Positions 15,991-23,329 of a stretch of 33,293 nucleotides of DNA are shown in pieces. The DNA is from SIG636 sp045537905. Its GTDB lineage: Bacteria; Bacillota; Clostridia; Oscillospirales; CAG-382. The notes under the pieces were generated by a model. The model was not told the origin of the DNA. It did not search any database and saw nothing but the letters and a program-made list of their open reading frames with translations. The stretch lies in NCBI GenBank assembly GCA_045537905.1, contig JAZSQJ010000054.1:1-33293 (forward strand), in the 5' to 3' direction. Position numbers and translations under genes: made by a program. Each line of letters begins with the position of its first letter. The first letter of the stretch is position 1.

Positions 15991-16362
15991 TTATGTCAAA
16001 TCCAAAGTTGTCCATCCGTTTTTGTTTAATTGCTTTTGTATCGAATAAAATTGTTGAAAACCTTTCGCATGGAAATTAAAACCGAATATTTTTGAAATTA
16101 GTTTTTTTATAATATTTGATCTTAAGCTCATGTAAATTTGTATATGCCCTATTGTGTATAACTCGTAGTATGCATATTCTCCAAAACAGCGTACGCCAAT
16201 GCAACGCAATTTACGTTCTGATTGGTTTGTAATTTTGTGCGCGACCTCATAACTGTTTGCACAAGGTTCCAATTCGATAAAAACAACATCCTCTCTATCG
16301 TCACGGTAATAAATCCTGTCTTTGGTAATCTCAACGATATTAGAAATATGTATTTTTTCCAT
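15991..16362 (-). CDS. Hypothetical protein, 123 aa
   Basis: Not recognised. The start ATG at 16362 (MEKIHISNIVEITKDRIYY) has a weak RBS, AAAGGCGGTGG, upstream. The open frame continues to 16488, but that extension runs through a repeat/tRNA-like relic and is rejected as coding. The first ~75 residues have alternating strands and one Cys-containing segment (LRCIGVRCFGEYAYYELY); the C-terminus is basic and aromatic (FNFHAKGFQQFYSIQKQLNK). No membrane helix is visible. The AT-rich codon use matches the two genes upstream. Confidence 0.6.
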   Translation of the reverse strand: MEKIHISNIVEITKDRIYYRDDREDVVFIELEPCANSYEVAHKITNQSERKLRCIGVRCFGEYAYYELYTIGHIQIYMSLRSNIIKKLISKIFGFNFHAKGFQQFYSIQKQLNKNGWTTLDLT

Positions 16363-16455
16363 CGAATCCACCGCCTTTCCGATCATACTGTAACACACCT
16401 TGGGGCATTTGTAAGGAGCTAAGCATCGAGTTTGCCAAAGCGATGCAAGCAGCAG

Positions 16456-16496
16456 GATTTGAACACTCCGCCCGTTTGCGGTGCCCAAAAAAGATG
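16456..16496. repeat. tRNA 3'-end-like relic plus short dispersed repeat
   Basis: GGATTTGAAC (the complement of a tRNA T-loop) is followed by TCCGCCCGTTTGCGGTGCCC and AAAAAAGATG. The latter block recurs nearly identically at 17780-17809 and partly at 19305-19327. The T-stem cannot pair, so this is not a functional tRNA. Confidence 0.45.
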
Positions 16497-16499
16497 CCG

Positions 16500-17207
16500 C
16501 TATTTAGAATAATATTTCCAAAGATTTGCCAAGGAGTGTTTCGCTTTTCTGATTTTCTCTATTTCGTCGAAAGTATACAAATCGGTGACTGCAGAAGAAT
16601 AGATTTCAAATTTTTTACAATCCAAATAAAAGCCATACTCTTTTTCACTTATATAAACAATGTTTTGTAGACTGTCTTTTACCAACTCTCCAACGAAGAA
16701 TTTATAGGCAACGCCACTTTGAGGTTCCCTCATGTATCCCAAAAGGAATACCCTGTTTTCTTCGCAATTATATTCAATAGCCTTCAAAACAACATTGTAA
16801 TCACTATATAGAACTCTCTTCTTCAAAGAAAAATCTGATGTATCATATACGGAAAGTGCAGTTTTACAACTGTCGATATGTCGTTCTATATTATAAAACT
16901 CTGTGCAGTCGGGGGAAAAGCAAAAATTATCATCCTGCGAACCGTTAACTTTTGAAAAACGGAATTTTTTTATAAGTGTGTAAGATTCAAGCGAATAAAC
17001 CGCAAGCCTACCTTCCGTTGACTTCACAACAAAAATTTTTCCATCAGGTGAAATCATAGGAGAATAAGCATATCTCAAATCCTTGAATTTTGCAAGCTCT
17101 TTGCCATCTTTGTCATATAAATAAACTGTTTGTCCTGTGCAGCCAACGGAATATTCACCGTTTGAGGTAAAGCCTACAAAGTTTCTCATCTTTACACCGT
17201 CTTTCAT
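16500..17207 (-). CDS. WD40/beta-propeller-like hypothetical protein, 235 aa
   Basis: The protein shows repeated blade-like segments: GFTSNGEYSVGCTGQTVYLY, then MISPDGKIFVVKSTEGRLAV and NFCFSPDCTEFYNIE. This is the pattern (S.DGK..... ...L.VYD) of WD40 or YVTN-type propellers. With 235 residues it is short for a full seven-blade propeller. No signal peptide or membrane segment is seen, so a cytoplasmic scaffold or binding protein is likely. The frame starts at 17207; an ATG at 17189 (MRNFVGF) is better placed after a GGTG box and may be the true start. It follows the 137-aa membrane protein by 71 bp on the same strand. Confidence 0.72.
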   Translation of the reverse strand: MKDGVKMRNFVGFTSNGEYSVGCTGQTVYLYDKDGKELAKFKDLRYAYSPMISPDGKIFVVKSTEGRLAVYSLESYTLIKKFRFSKVNGSQDDNFCFSPDCTEFYNIERHIDSCKTALSVYDTSDFSLKKRVLYSDYNVVLKAIEYNCEENRVFLLGYMREPQSGVAYKFFVGELVKDSLQNIVYISEKEYGFYLDCKKFEIYSSAVTDLYTFDEIEKIRKAKHSLANLWKYYSK

Positions 17208-17278
17208 TTGCTTTTTTGAAATTCATCGTAATCTCGGAGTAATTTTGGTTCTTATCAGATCAAGTATGCCATTTCTAA

Positions 17279-17692
17279 TTATCCATATTTTTCGATAGTT
17301 TTATGATAGTATTTACGGATCATTTCCGTTGTTTTTTTATTTTTAGGAATACAAGCTATCTCGTGAAAAGGTATCTTGGTTTTGAAATATGCAATTTCAT
17401 ATTCACGCCACCACGGAAAGCATTTGTCGCAATGATCCTCGATATGGTTAACATCTTTCCAAGATAAAAATGTTTTCAAACCAAAGCAATATCTAACGGT
17501 AACTCCTTCTGATGAAAAGGTATAGCTGTTTGGCATAATTAAAGCATAACCTAAAACTAAAATAAGTCCAAGAGCAATAATTGCAATTGATATACCGATT
17601 TCTTCGCCCAAAGTCATAAATCCAAGTAGAATCGGAATGAAAAACAGCAACACAAAAAATATCCAACGTTTGTTAATAATCGTTTTCTTCAT
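17279..17692 (-). CDS. Small two-helix membrane protein with PH-like C-terminal domain, 137 aa
   Basis: Two hydrophobic helices (about 9-27 and 33-53) form an N-terminal hairpin. A ~85-residue cytoplasmic part follows, with YTFSSEGVTVRYCFG and FLSWKDVNHIE. That pattern (S.EGV..... W.DV..I) is typical of small bacterial PH-like domains found after TM hairpins. The RBS AAAGGA lies seven bases before the ATG at 17692. The specific function is unknown; the PH-like assignment is an inference from pattern only. Confidence 0.7.
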   Translation of the reverse strand: MKKTIINKRWIFFVLLFFIPILLGFMTLGEEIGISIAIIALGLILVLGYALIMPNSYTFSSEGVTVRYCFGLKTFLSWKDVNHIEDHCDKCFPWWREYEIAYFKTKIPFHEIACIPKNKKTTEMIRKYYHKTIEKYG

Positions 17693-17779
17693 TTGTTTTC
17701 CTTTGCAGTGTTGATTGAAGTTATTATATCAAACTTTTAACTAAAAATCAATGATATTACTTCCCCTAATTCTTTTCCC

Positions 17780-17809
17780 TCCGCCCGTTTGCGGTGCCCG
17801 AAAAAGATG
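17780..17809. repeat. Short dispersed repeat, second copy
   Basis: TCCGCCCGTTTGCGGTGCCC followed by GAAAAAGATG, nearly identical to 16467-16496 and sharing its core with 19305-19327. An internal CCGC...GCGG helix can form. No coding role. Confidence 0.55.
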
Positions 17810-17816
17810 TGTGCTG

Positions 17817-17848
17817 AAAAAGGTCATCGGAAAACCGATGACCTTTTT
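17817..17848 (-). terminator. rtcB terminator, bidirectional
   Basis: AAAAAGGTCATCGG, a 4-nt loop and CCGATGACCTTTTT form a perfect 14-bp stem. It begins eight bases past the rtcB stop, with T-runs on both strands. Confidence 0.9.
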
Positions 17849-17855
17849 AGAACAA

Positions 17856-19028
17856 TCAGCAAGCTTTGAAATTGTATATCGGTCTTATAATCTCAATATC
17901 CGAGACTGTTTCGTCTATAAAACCAAGTATCCGCCCAGGAGATTTGTATGCCATCGGGCACTCGTCAATGGAGCCCTCGTTCGCCGTTGTCGTGAATATT
18001 CCTTCCATTTGGCGCCTATAATCTTCGACGGTAAAAGAGTACTTAGCCTCTGTTCTGCTGCACGCACGTCCTGCACCGTGAGGAGCGGAAAAATTCCAAT
18101 CGTGGTTTCCCTTACCCACCCCGAGCACGGCTCCATCTCTCATATTAAGCGGTATTATCACCCTTTCGCCAAGACGGGCAGAAATAGCACCCTTGCGAAG
18201 TATCATATGCTCTGTATCAATGTAATTGTGAACGCACGAAAACCTATCCGTTACGGTAAGTCCCATGTGCGTACATATCAACTCTGCAATAGTTCTTCTG
18301 TTTAAATCGGCAAAAGCAGTCACAACAGCCAGGTCATGGAGGTAATCGTCGAAAAGCCGTCCTTCAAGAATTGACTCTTCCCGTTTTACCTTAATAACGC
18401 TCTTTTCAGCTTTAGAAAAGTAATATGACCCGGTGTCTTTTGCGTCATAATAGCTTTGCCTTGTGCGTTTGCGTTGCTTTTTGCATTGATAACGGTACGC
18501 TTGCTCTTGATAATAGCTTGCAACATCACTTCCCAATTGCCTTGACCCTGAATGAATAACAAGCACAAGTCCACCGCTTTCTGTCCTGTCTACTTCGATA
18601 AAGTGATTCCCTCCACCAAGAGTTCCAAGACTGCGGAGCGCTCGTTCTCGATCTACATTAGCTTTGCAAATCAGGCTGTCGAGGTCAAAATATCCAAGAG
18701 GGAAGTCGTGTATCTTTGCACCGCTTGGAACGTGAGACTGTATCATACTGTCAAGCTTTTCCAAATCAAGCTCTCGCTCAGCCAAAAACACAACCTCCAT
18801 ACCGCAACCGATATCAACACCCACAAGGGCAGGTGAGATTCTTTTTGATACGGTCATCGTTGTTCCGACTGCAACGTGTTTCCCCGAATGGGTATCAGGC
18901 ATTATGCGTATCTTGCTATCGGAGTAGGCTTCTTCACGCAACAGCGAGGATATCTGTGTTTTGGTCGGCTTGTCAAGTTTGTCAGCAAAAACGATTGCTG
19001 AATTTCTTTTTCCTTGTAGTTTGATCAT
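17856..19028 (-). CDS. rtcB: RtcB family RNA ligase
   Basis: RtcB joins RNA 2',3'-cyclic-phosphate or 3'-phosphate ends to 5'-OH ends using GTP and Mn2+, acting in RNA repair. This 390-residue version is shorter than E. coli RtcB (about 408) but has all key elements. These are the metal ligand Cys75 in VDIGCGMEVV, GTLGGGNHF with His142, VIHSGSRQLG with His159, VHNYID with a metal-binding His near 268, and the guanylated histidine His317 in SAPHGAGRACSR. The ATG at 19028 has AGGAGAT seven bases upstream. It is transcribed from a consensus sigma-A promoter rather than a sigma-54/RtcR system. A 36-codon small ORF overlaps its start. No archease or RtcA gene is beside it. Confidence 0.95.
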   Translation of the reverse strand: MIKLQGKRNSAIVFADKLDKPTKTQISSLLREEAYSDSKIRIMPDTHSGKHVAVGTTMTVSKRISPALVGVDIGCGMEVVFLAERELDLEKLDSMIQSHVPSGAKIHDFPLGYFDLDSLICKANVDRERALRSLGTLGGGNHFIEVDRTESGGLVLVIHSGSRQLGSDVASYYQEQAYRYQCKKQRKRTRQSYYDAKDTGSYYFSKAEKSVIKVKREESILEGRLFDDYLHDLAVVTAFADLNRRTIAELICTHMGLTVTDRFSCVHNYIDTEHMILRKGAISARLGERVIIPLNMRDGAVLGVGKGNHDWNFSAPHGAGRACSRTEAKYSFTVEDYRRQMEGIFTTTANEGSIDECPMAYKSPGRILGFIDETVSDIEIIRPIYNFKAC

Positions 19029-19092
19029 TATATCTCCTATCAGTATTAAGTTTTGTTAGTAATTTGTTTGCGGTATATACATTTGCAGACAT
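18982..19092 (-). CDS. Small ORF, 36 aa, overlapping the rtcB start
   Basis: The ATG at 19092 is preceded by AAAAAGGAG with a 9-nt spacer and lies about 25 nt after the predicted transcription start. The frame begins MSANVYTANKLLTKLNTDRR and ends KKKFSNRFC, with its TGA 45 nt inside rtcB in another frame. Both the ribosome binding site and the start of rtcB lie within it. It may couple or attenuate rtcB translation, or be a chance frame. No homologue is recognised. Confidence 0.4.
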   Translation of the reverse strand: MSANVYTANKLLTKLNTDRRYNDQTTRKKKFSNRFC

Positions 19093-19123
19093 AACGATCA
19101 ACTCCTTTTTATTAATTGTTTCC

Positions 19124-19152
19124 ATTATATCTTGTTGTATTCAGCTTGTCAA
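19124..19152 (-). promoter_or_regulatory. rtcB promoter, perfect sigma-A consensus
   Basis: Minus strand: TTGACA (19152-19147), 17-nt spacer and TATAAT (19129-19124), about 35 bp before the small ORF. Confidence 0.88.
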
Positions 19153-19210
19153 GTTCATTTTCTTCTCAAAACGAGCTTTGTTCGTTTCGTGGGATGGCTC
19201 GATCACTTAA

Positions 19211-19398
19211 CCCAAAACTCCTCGCTGTATCCGCCGCAGTCACGTGTTCCCCAAAACTCTCTTTGTTCGTTTCGGGGACCCCTATGCGGCGCTTCGGAGT
19301 TATTGCCCGTTTGCGGTGCCCGAAAAAACCTGGCGCATCCGTGGGTGCTTGATTTTTTCGACCGCTGCACCCAAAACTCCTCGCTGCATCCGCCGCAG
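19211..19398. repeat. Pair of 29-bp direct repeats
   Basis: CCCAAAACTCCTCGCTG then ATCCGCCGCAG occurs at 19211-19239 and again at 19370-19398 with a single mismatch (T/C). Each continues toward GGCGCTTCGGAGTT, and the second copy can fold back on it. Confidence 0.6.
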
Positions 19399-19469
19399 GC
19401 GGCGCTTCGGAGTTTTGACCCTTCGGGCTCATAACCCGTCGGTCATAGCACCAACCACACTTCAGAACC

Positions 19470-19507
19470 AAAATGAAACAGCACCCTACTGGGTGCTGTT
19501 TCATTTT
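19470..19507. terminator. AAACAGCACCC hairpin, copy c
   Basis: AAAATGAAACAGCACCC and GGGTGCTGTTTCATTTT form a perfect 17-bp stem with loop TACT. It is the same sequence, apart from one base, as the tRNA terminator at 22824-22861, and the preceding CAGAACC is shared too. No gene ends nearby now, so it is probably a relic. Confidence 0.7.
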
Positions 19508-19733
19508 GGGTAGAGGTGCCGAAAAAGATGCAATTTTCCCAATGATGTATCGGCTAATCGCCGATATGATGTTTTTATCCTACGCTCAAAATGATGTTGC
19601 TCGCTGCGCACTTTTCCGTGCTCGGCAAAAAACACATCAGCAAAAACAATAACTCGCTATTTGTCATTTTTCACAAAAACAAACCTTCTAAAACGTTAAT
19701 CATGCCGAAAACGCAAAAATTACAAGATTGTTC

Positions 19734-19762
19734 TTGACAATCACGTGACCGTGTGATATAAT
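19734..19762 (+). promoter_or_regulatory. Promoter of the DUF1836-NfeD-flotillin operon with spacer dyad
   Basis: TTGACA (19734-19739), 17-nt spacer and TATAAT (19757-19762) make a perfect consensus promoter. The spacer region holds the dyad ATCAC-N8-GTGAT (19740-19757), an operator candidate well placed for the HTH protein encoded first in the operon. Confidence 0.85.
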
Positions 19763-19797
19763 CAAATTACAGCAAAGAAACACGGGGGGGGGACTAA

Positions 19798-20352
19798 ATG
19801 CTGATAACATTTCCTGGAACCACCATCGAAGCACTTCATATCCAAAAGGGAGCTTCAAGAGTACTGTTTGACGGAATATTCGCAACAGGTGGAATAACAC
19901 TTTCGCAAGTTTCGGTCATGACCGGGCTCGAGCCGTATATGATACAAAACTGGGTAAAGCGCGGCTTTGTCAGCTCTCCAAAAAACAGAATCTATTCGAA
20001 AGAACAGTTTGCGCGTATCGCGATTATTAACATGCTTCGTGAAGCGATACAGATTGATCGTATATGCTCTCTTATTGAGGCTATCGTTGACGTTATCGAC
20101 GATACGTGTGACAAGCTTAAGGGTGACGATGACCTATATCATCTTTATGTGGATATGATAACCGACGGCAATATAAACATAAATAACGATAACTCGATAA
20201 CCAAGGCGGCTGTACGAGCAACCGAGGAAATTACCGAGAAAGAGGCCAACGCCAAGCAACAGCTAATTAAGATACTCAAAATAATGACGTACGCCCACAC
20301 AGCCTCACAGCTTAAGGCGTTGGGAAACGAAATATTTTCGACACTCAGCTAA
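19798..20352 (+). CDS. DUF1836 MerR-like HTH protein
   Basis: A 184-residue protein with a DUF1836 domain. The core ITLSQVSVMTGLEPYMIQNW (about 33-52), followed by VKRGFVSSPKNRIYSKEQFA (53-72) and the helical segment IAIINMLREAIQIDRICSLI, resembles a MerR-type helix-turn-helix with a wing. DUF1836 proteins are presumed DNA-binding regulators of unknown target. The ATG at 19798 lies five bases after a run of nine G residues that serves as ribosome binding site. It is followed 31 bp later by the NfeD-like gene, so it likely regulates its own operon through the dyad in the promoter. Function is inferred from domain and position. Confidence 0.82.
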   Translation: MLITFPGTTIEALHIQKGASRVLFDGIFATGGITLSQVSVMTGLEPYMIQNWVKRGFVSSPKNRIYSKEQFARIAIINMLREAIQIDRICSLIEAIVDVIDDTCDKLKGDDDLYHLYVDMITDGNININNDNSITKAAVRATEEITEKEANAKQQLIKILKIMTYAHTASQLKALGNEIFSTLS

Positions 20353-20383
20353 GACTTAGTTTTATATGAAAGGATAGATCGAT

Positions 20384-21025
20384 ATGTTTATTGAATGGTG
20401 GAACGGCCTCGGCATTATTTCGCAAATATTTTACTGTATCGCAATTCCATCAACGCTTGTACTGCTAATACAAACGATAATGATGCTTATAGGAGTCGGT
20501 GACGATGGAGACGGTATAGACAGTAGTGCAGATAGTGTAGGCGACGTGCCCGACGATACGCTTGACGGCGTGTTTGGCGAGGACGGCACAAGCGGAGAGA
20601 TGGACTCATCTGGGCTCGAAGGATTGAGAATATTCACCTTACGTGGAATAATCGCGTTTTTGGTAGTGTTCGGTTGGGTAGGCGTTATTATGCAGGATGC
20701 GGAAATACATCTCGCTATCACGCTTTCAGTAGCGTTGATAAGCGGTTTTGCAATGATGGCAATTCTCGCTTTTCTTTTCAGATCGATACTGAAGCTGAGA
20801 AACAATGGAAACGTCGATAATCGAAACGCTATAGGAGTGTCCGGCAAGGTATACCTAACTATCCCTCCGTCAAGAAGTAGCGCCGGCAAGGTAGAAGTAA
20901 TGCTCCAAGGAACATTCGTCGAAAGAAATGCAGTTACCGACGAAACAGAGGCAATACCCACCGGCACGGAAATAGTTGTAATCGGAGTAAGCGGTCAGGC
21001 TGACCTTGTAGTTAAGAGAAAGTAA
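20384..21025 (+). CDS. NfeD-like membrane protein (YuaF/NfeD1b type)
   Basis: A 213-residue membrane protein with an N-terminal helix (about 8-37), an acidic Asp/Ser/Gly-rich linker (39-78), two further helices (about 83-102 and 109-133) and a C-terminal OB-fold NfeD domain (about 145-213). The last contains AIGVSGKVYLTIPPSRSSAG, then VEVMLQGTF and GTEIVVIGVSGQADLVVKR. Such proteins are partners of flotillins in membrane microdomains; the flotillin gene follows 27 bp later. The RBS AAAGGA is nine bases before the ATG. It lacks the ClpP-like protease domain of long NfeD proteins, as expected for the YuaF type. Confidence 0.88.
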   Translation: MFIEWWNGLGIISQIFYCIAIPSTLVLLIQTIMMLIGVGDDGDGIDSSADSVGDVPDDTLDGVFGEDGTSGEMDSSGLEGLRIFTLRGIIAFLVVFGWVGVIMQDAEIHLAITLSVALISGFAMMAILAFLFRSILKLRNNGNVDNRNAIGVSGKVYLTIPPSRSSAGKVEVMLQGTFVERNAVTDETEAIPTGTEIVVIGVSGQADLVVKRK

Positions 21026-21052
21026 AAAATATATAGATTAAGGAGAAGAAAT

Positions 21053-22441
21053 ATGATTATTTTTCTTGTGTGTGCTATCGTTTTGGTAGTTGTTTCCTTT
21101 ATAGCATGGATATGTTCGAGGTACAAAAAGTGTCCTTCCGACAAAATAATGGTAGTGTATGGTTCGATAGGCAAAAACAAGGACGGCACAAACCGCAGTG
21201 CAAAATGTATTCACGGTGGTGCTGAGTTTGTAATTCCTGTATTTCAGTCATACGCTTATCTGGACCTGACACCCATTTCCATTCAGGTCGATCTCAAAAA
21301 CGCGCTCTCAAGGCAGAACATTCGTATCGACGTTCCCTCGAGATTTACCGTAGGCATCTCCACGGAGCCCGGTGTTATGCAAAACGCTGCTGAGCGTCTC
21401 CTCGGGCTTCAGCTCTCCGAGATACAGGAGCTTTCCAAGGATATCATTTTCGGTCAGCTTCGTCTTATCATTGCTACGATGGATATTGAGGAAATCAATA
21501 CAGACCGTGACAAATTCCTTGCGGCAGTAAGCTCGAACGTTGAAACCGAACTTAAGAAGATAGGTCTGCGACTTATCAATGTAAACGTCACAGATATCAG
21601 TGATGAGTCGGGATATATCGCTGCGCTTGGTAAGGAAGCAGCGGCAAAAGCGATCAATGATGCTAAGAAGAGCGTAGCTGAGCAGGATAGAGAGGGTTCT
21701 ATCGGTGAGGCGAACGCCAAGATGGAGCAAAGAATTAAGGTATCCGAAGCAGATGCCGTAGCTATTCAAGGTGAAAACGAGGCAAAGATGAGAGTAGCTA
21801 TGTCCGAGGCAGCTCTTAAGGAAAAAGAGGCAGAAGCATTCAAAATAGCTACCACCGCAGAAAAGATCCAGGCTGCGAAGGCACTAGAGGAATCCTATGC
21901 AGCAGAGGAAGCAGCAGAACAGGCAAGACGCTCCAAGGAGCAAGCAACGCTTGAAGCGGACATAATCGTTCGCGCAGAGGCTAGAAAGAAAGAGCTTGAG
22001 CTTGCTGCTGAAGCAGAAGCTGAGCAGACACGCAGACGTGCTAAGGGCGAAGCAGACGCTATATATGCAAAGATGGAAGCTCAGGCACGAGGCGTTGAGG
22101 AGATACTAAAGAAACAAGCTGCGGGTTTTGCTGAGATAGTTAAGAGTGCGGGCGGAGATGCGGACGCAGCCCTTAAACTACTTATTGCTGACAAGCTCGA
22201 GGATCTTATGAAGGTACAAGTTGACGCTATCAAGAACATCAAGATCGACAAGGTTACAGTATGGGATGGCGGACAGAACGCCGACGGCAAGACCTCAACA
22301 GCAAACTTTATTTCAGGTATGATGAAATCCGTTCCCCCTCTTGACGAAGTGTTCACAATGGCAGGGATGCAGCTTCCTACGCTTCTCGGCAAAAAGATCG
22401 ACGCGGACGCGAACACAATCACGGATGCAACTGAAGATTAA
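21053..22441 (+). CDS. Flotillin (SPFH-domain membrane scaffold)
   Basis: A 462-residue flotillin that anchors in the inner leaflet and organises functional membrane microdomains. An N-terminal hydrophobic hairpin or helix (1-22) is followed by the SPFH/PHB domain (about 27-200; MVVYGSIGKN, IPVFQSYAYLDLTPISIQV, VPSRFTVGIST). A long Ala/Glu/Lys-rich coiled coil (about 200-345) has repeated EA dipeptides typical of flotillins, and a C-terminal oligomerisation part covers about 345-462. The RBS AAGGAGAAG is strong. Length and gene order (NfeD then flotillin) match YuaF-YuaG (FloT) of Bacillus. A terminator follows the stop, so it is the last gene of the DUF1836-NfeD-flotillin operon. Confidence 0.95.
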   Translation: MIIFLVCAIVLVVVSFIAWICSRYKKCPSDKIMVVYGSIGKNKDGTNRSAKCIHGGAEFVIPVFQSYAYLDLTPISIQVDLKNALSRQNIRIDVPSRFTVGISTEPGVMQNAAERLLGLQLSEIQELSKDIIFGQLRLIIATMDIEEINTDRDKFLAAVSSNVETELKKIGLRLINVNVTDISDESGYIAALGKEAAAKAINDAKKSVAEQDREGSIGEANAKMEQRIKVSEADAVAIQGENEAKMRVAMSEAALKEKEAEAFKIATTAEKIQAAKALEESYAAEEAAEQARRSKEQATLEADIIVRAEARKKELELAAEAEAEQTRRRAKGEADAIYAKMEAQARGVEEILKKQAAGFAEIVKSAGGDADAALKLLIADKLEDLMKVQVDAIKNIKIDKVTVWDGGQNADGKTSTANFISGMMKSVPPLDEVFTMAGMQLPTLLGKKIDADANTITDATED

Positions 22442-22457
22442 ATAAATAAATAAATAA

Positions 22458-22486
22458 GGCGCCCGTCTCGAAATGAGACGAGCGCC
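22458..22486 (+). terminator. Terminator after the flotillin gene
   Basis: GGCGCCCGTCTC pairs with GAGACGAGCGCC (one mismatch) around loop GAAAT, followed by TTTG and a later T-run. Confidence 0.8.
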
Positions 22487-22823
22487 TTTGCCTGTTTTTT
22501 CCGCTTTTTTCCGCTTCGCCCATGACTCCGGGTAGCTCTGAGTCAAATGAAGTTCAAGTCCTGCCCCACCGAAGGTGGAACCCAAAGACCCCCGATTGGG
22601 TTGTTTGACTCCTGACCTTACTCGGCAGTCGCATAGTCGCCGCGCGTCGCTCGCGCACCCGCTCCTTCGGCTCCTTGCTTTGTGCCGTCAACCTAAGCGA
22701 AAACGATTATCAATCGTTTTCGCTTAGGTCGCAAGTTATTCGCCCGACGTCGCTTACGCGACCTTGTACCTCGATACCGGAGGTCAGGAGGTTCAAGTCC
22801 CACACTCCGCCGAAGGCAGAACC
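22487..22823. other. Gene-free stretch with tRNA 3'-end relics and a large palindrome
   Basis: No coding frame of merit. Two T-loop-like fragments, AGTTCAAGTCCTGCCCCACC (near 22551) and GGTTCAAGTCCCACACTCC (near 22789), are on the plus strand. The second follows CCGGAGGTC as in a tRNA variable/anticodon-stem region and runs into the hairpin at 22824. Their T-stems do not pair properly, so they look like decayed tRNA 3' halves. Confidence 0.5.
22691..22729. repeat. 18-bp perfect inverted repeat
   Basis: ACCTAAGCGAAAACGATT and AATCGTTTTCGCTTAGGT are separated by only three bases (ATC). No T-run follows, so it is not a typical terminator. Cruciform, protein-binding site or insertion relic are possibilities. 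Confidence 0.75.
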
Positions 22824-22860
22824 AAAATGAAACAGCACCCTACTGGGTGCTGTTTCGTTT

Positions 22861-22861
<1 letters not shown>
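22824..22861 (-). terminator. tRNA operon terminator, hairpin copy d
   Basis: AAAATGAAACAGCACCC and GGGTGCTGTTTCGTTTT form a 17-bp stem (one G-T) with loop TACT. Read on the minus strand it begins at the CCA end of tRNA-fMet, so it terminates the Leu-fMet tRNA transcript. Confidence 0.82.
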
Positions 22862-22937
<76 letters not shown>

Positions 22938-22983
22938 ATATTGATATATGAAATTGATGTTTATAACACCAGCTGTAAGCTAT

Positions 22984-23072
22984 TGGTGCCGGAAACCGGG
23001 CTTGAACCGGTACAGGGTTTTAGCCCCGCGGGATTTTAAGTCCCGTGCGTCTGCCAATTCCGCCATTCCGGC
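22984..23072 (-). tRNA. tRNA-Leu (TAA)
   Basis: An 89-nt class II tRNA with acceptor GCCGGAA/TTCCGGC, anticodon arm GGGACTTAAAATCCC (anticodon TAA), the long variable arm typical of leucine, T-arm CCGGTTCAAGCCCGG and an encoded CCA. It has a consensus promoter directly upstream. Confidence 0.96.
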
Positions 23073-23085
23073 GTCAGCAATGGTA

Positions 23086-23114
23086 ATTATACTACATCCT
23101 TTTCCGTTTGTCAA
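23086..23114 (-). promoter_or_regulatory. tRNA-Leu/fMet promoter
   Basis: Minus strand: TTGACA (23114-23109), 17-nt spacer and TATAAT (23091-23086), 13 bp before the tRNA-Leu 5' end. A perfect consensus, as expected for a stable RNA. Confidence 0.92.
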
Positions 23115-23145
23115 TACCTTTTTCAACTTTTTAATCGACTAAATA

Positions 23146-23319
23146 TTACCGGTCCTTTTGCGTTGCCCCTATTATCGACAGTATTATACCCAAAAACGGT
23201 GTAAATACGCTGATTATTTCTACTACCTCTCCTATATCGTACATTGAGTTTATAAACGCCGATACACCACCGAACAATATAAGTGCTATCCCCAACAATA
23301 TAAGTTTTACAGAATTCAT
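23146..23319 (-). CDS. Small membrane protein, 57 aa
   Basis: Start at the ATG 23319 (MNSVKLILLGIALILFGGVS) with AGGAGAGG upstream; a longer frame from 23340 would overlap the upstream gene and has no better RBS. Two hydrophobic helices (about 5-24 and 33-51) are joined by a short acidic loop (MYDIGEVVEI), with a charged C-terminus (TQKDR). It resembles the many uncharacterised two-helix small proteins of Firmicutes. It starts 10 bp after the beta-lactamase-like gene, so the two are an operon. Confidence 0.72.
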   Translation of the reverse strand: MNSVKLILLGIALILFGGVSAFINSMYDIGEVVEIISVFTPFLGIILSIIGATQKDR

Positions 23320-23329
23320 ATTCCCTCTC

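Larger units (their letters stand above)
19160..19733. other. Gene-free, repeat-rich degenerate stretch
   Basis: About 570 bp without a credible gene: overlapping short frames exist on both strands, none with an RBS or family motifs. It contains two near-identical 29-bp direct repeats, GC-rich hairpins, a third partial copy of the CCCGTTTGCGGTGCCC repeat (19305-19327), a fragment matching the initiator-tRNA anticodon arm (CGGGCTCATAACCCG at 19424-19438), a strong hairpin (19470-19507) and ATCGGC-TAATC-GCCGAT near 19548. It looks like decayed intergenic DNA. Confidence 0.6.

Noticed and set aside
16440..16480. A functional tRNA on the minus strand
   Set aside because: A T-loop-like sequence is present but T-stem, acceptor and anticodon arms cannot be paired.
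19211..19398. CRISPR-like array
   Set aside because: Only two copies of a 29-bp repeat with a long, hairpin-containing interval; no further units and no cas genes.
19116..19513. Overlapping 78-112 codon frames on both strands
   Set aside because: They run through direct repeats and hairpins, have no RBS and no family motifs.
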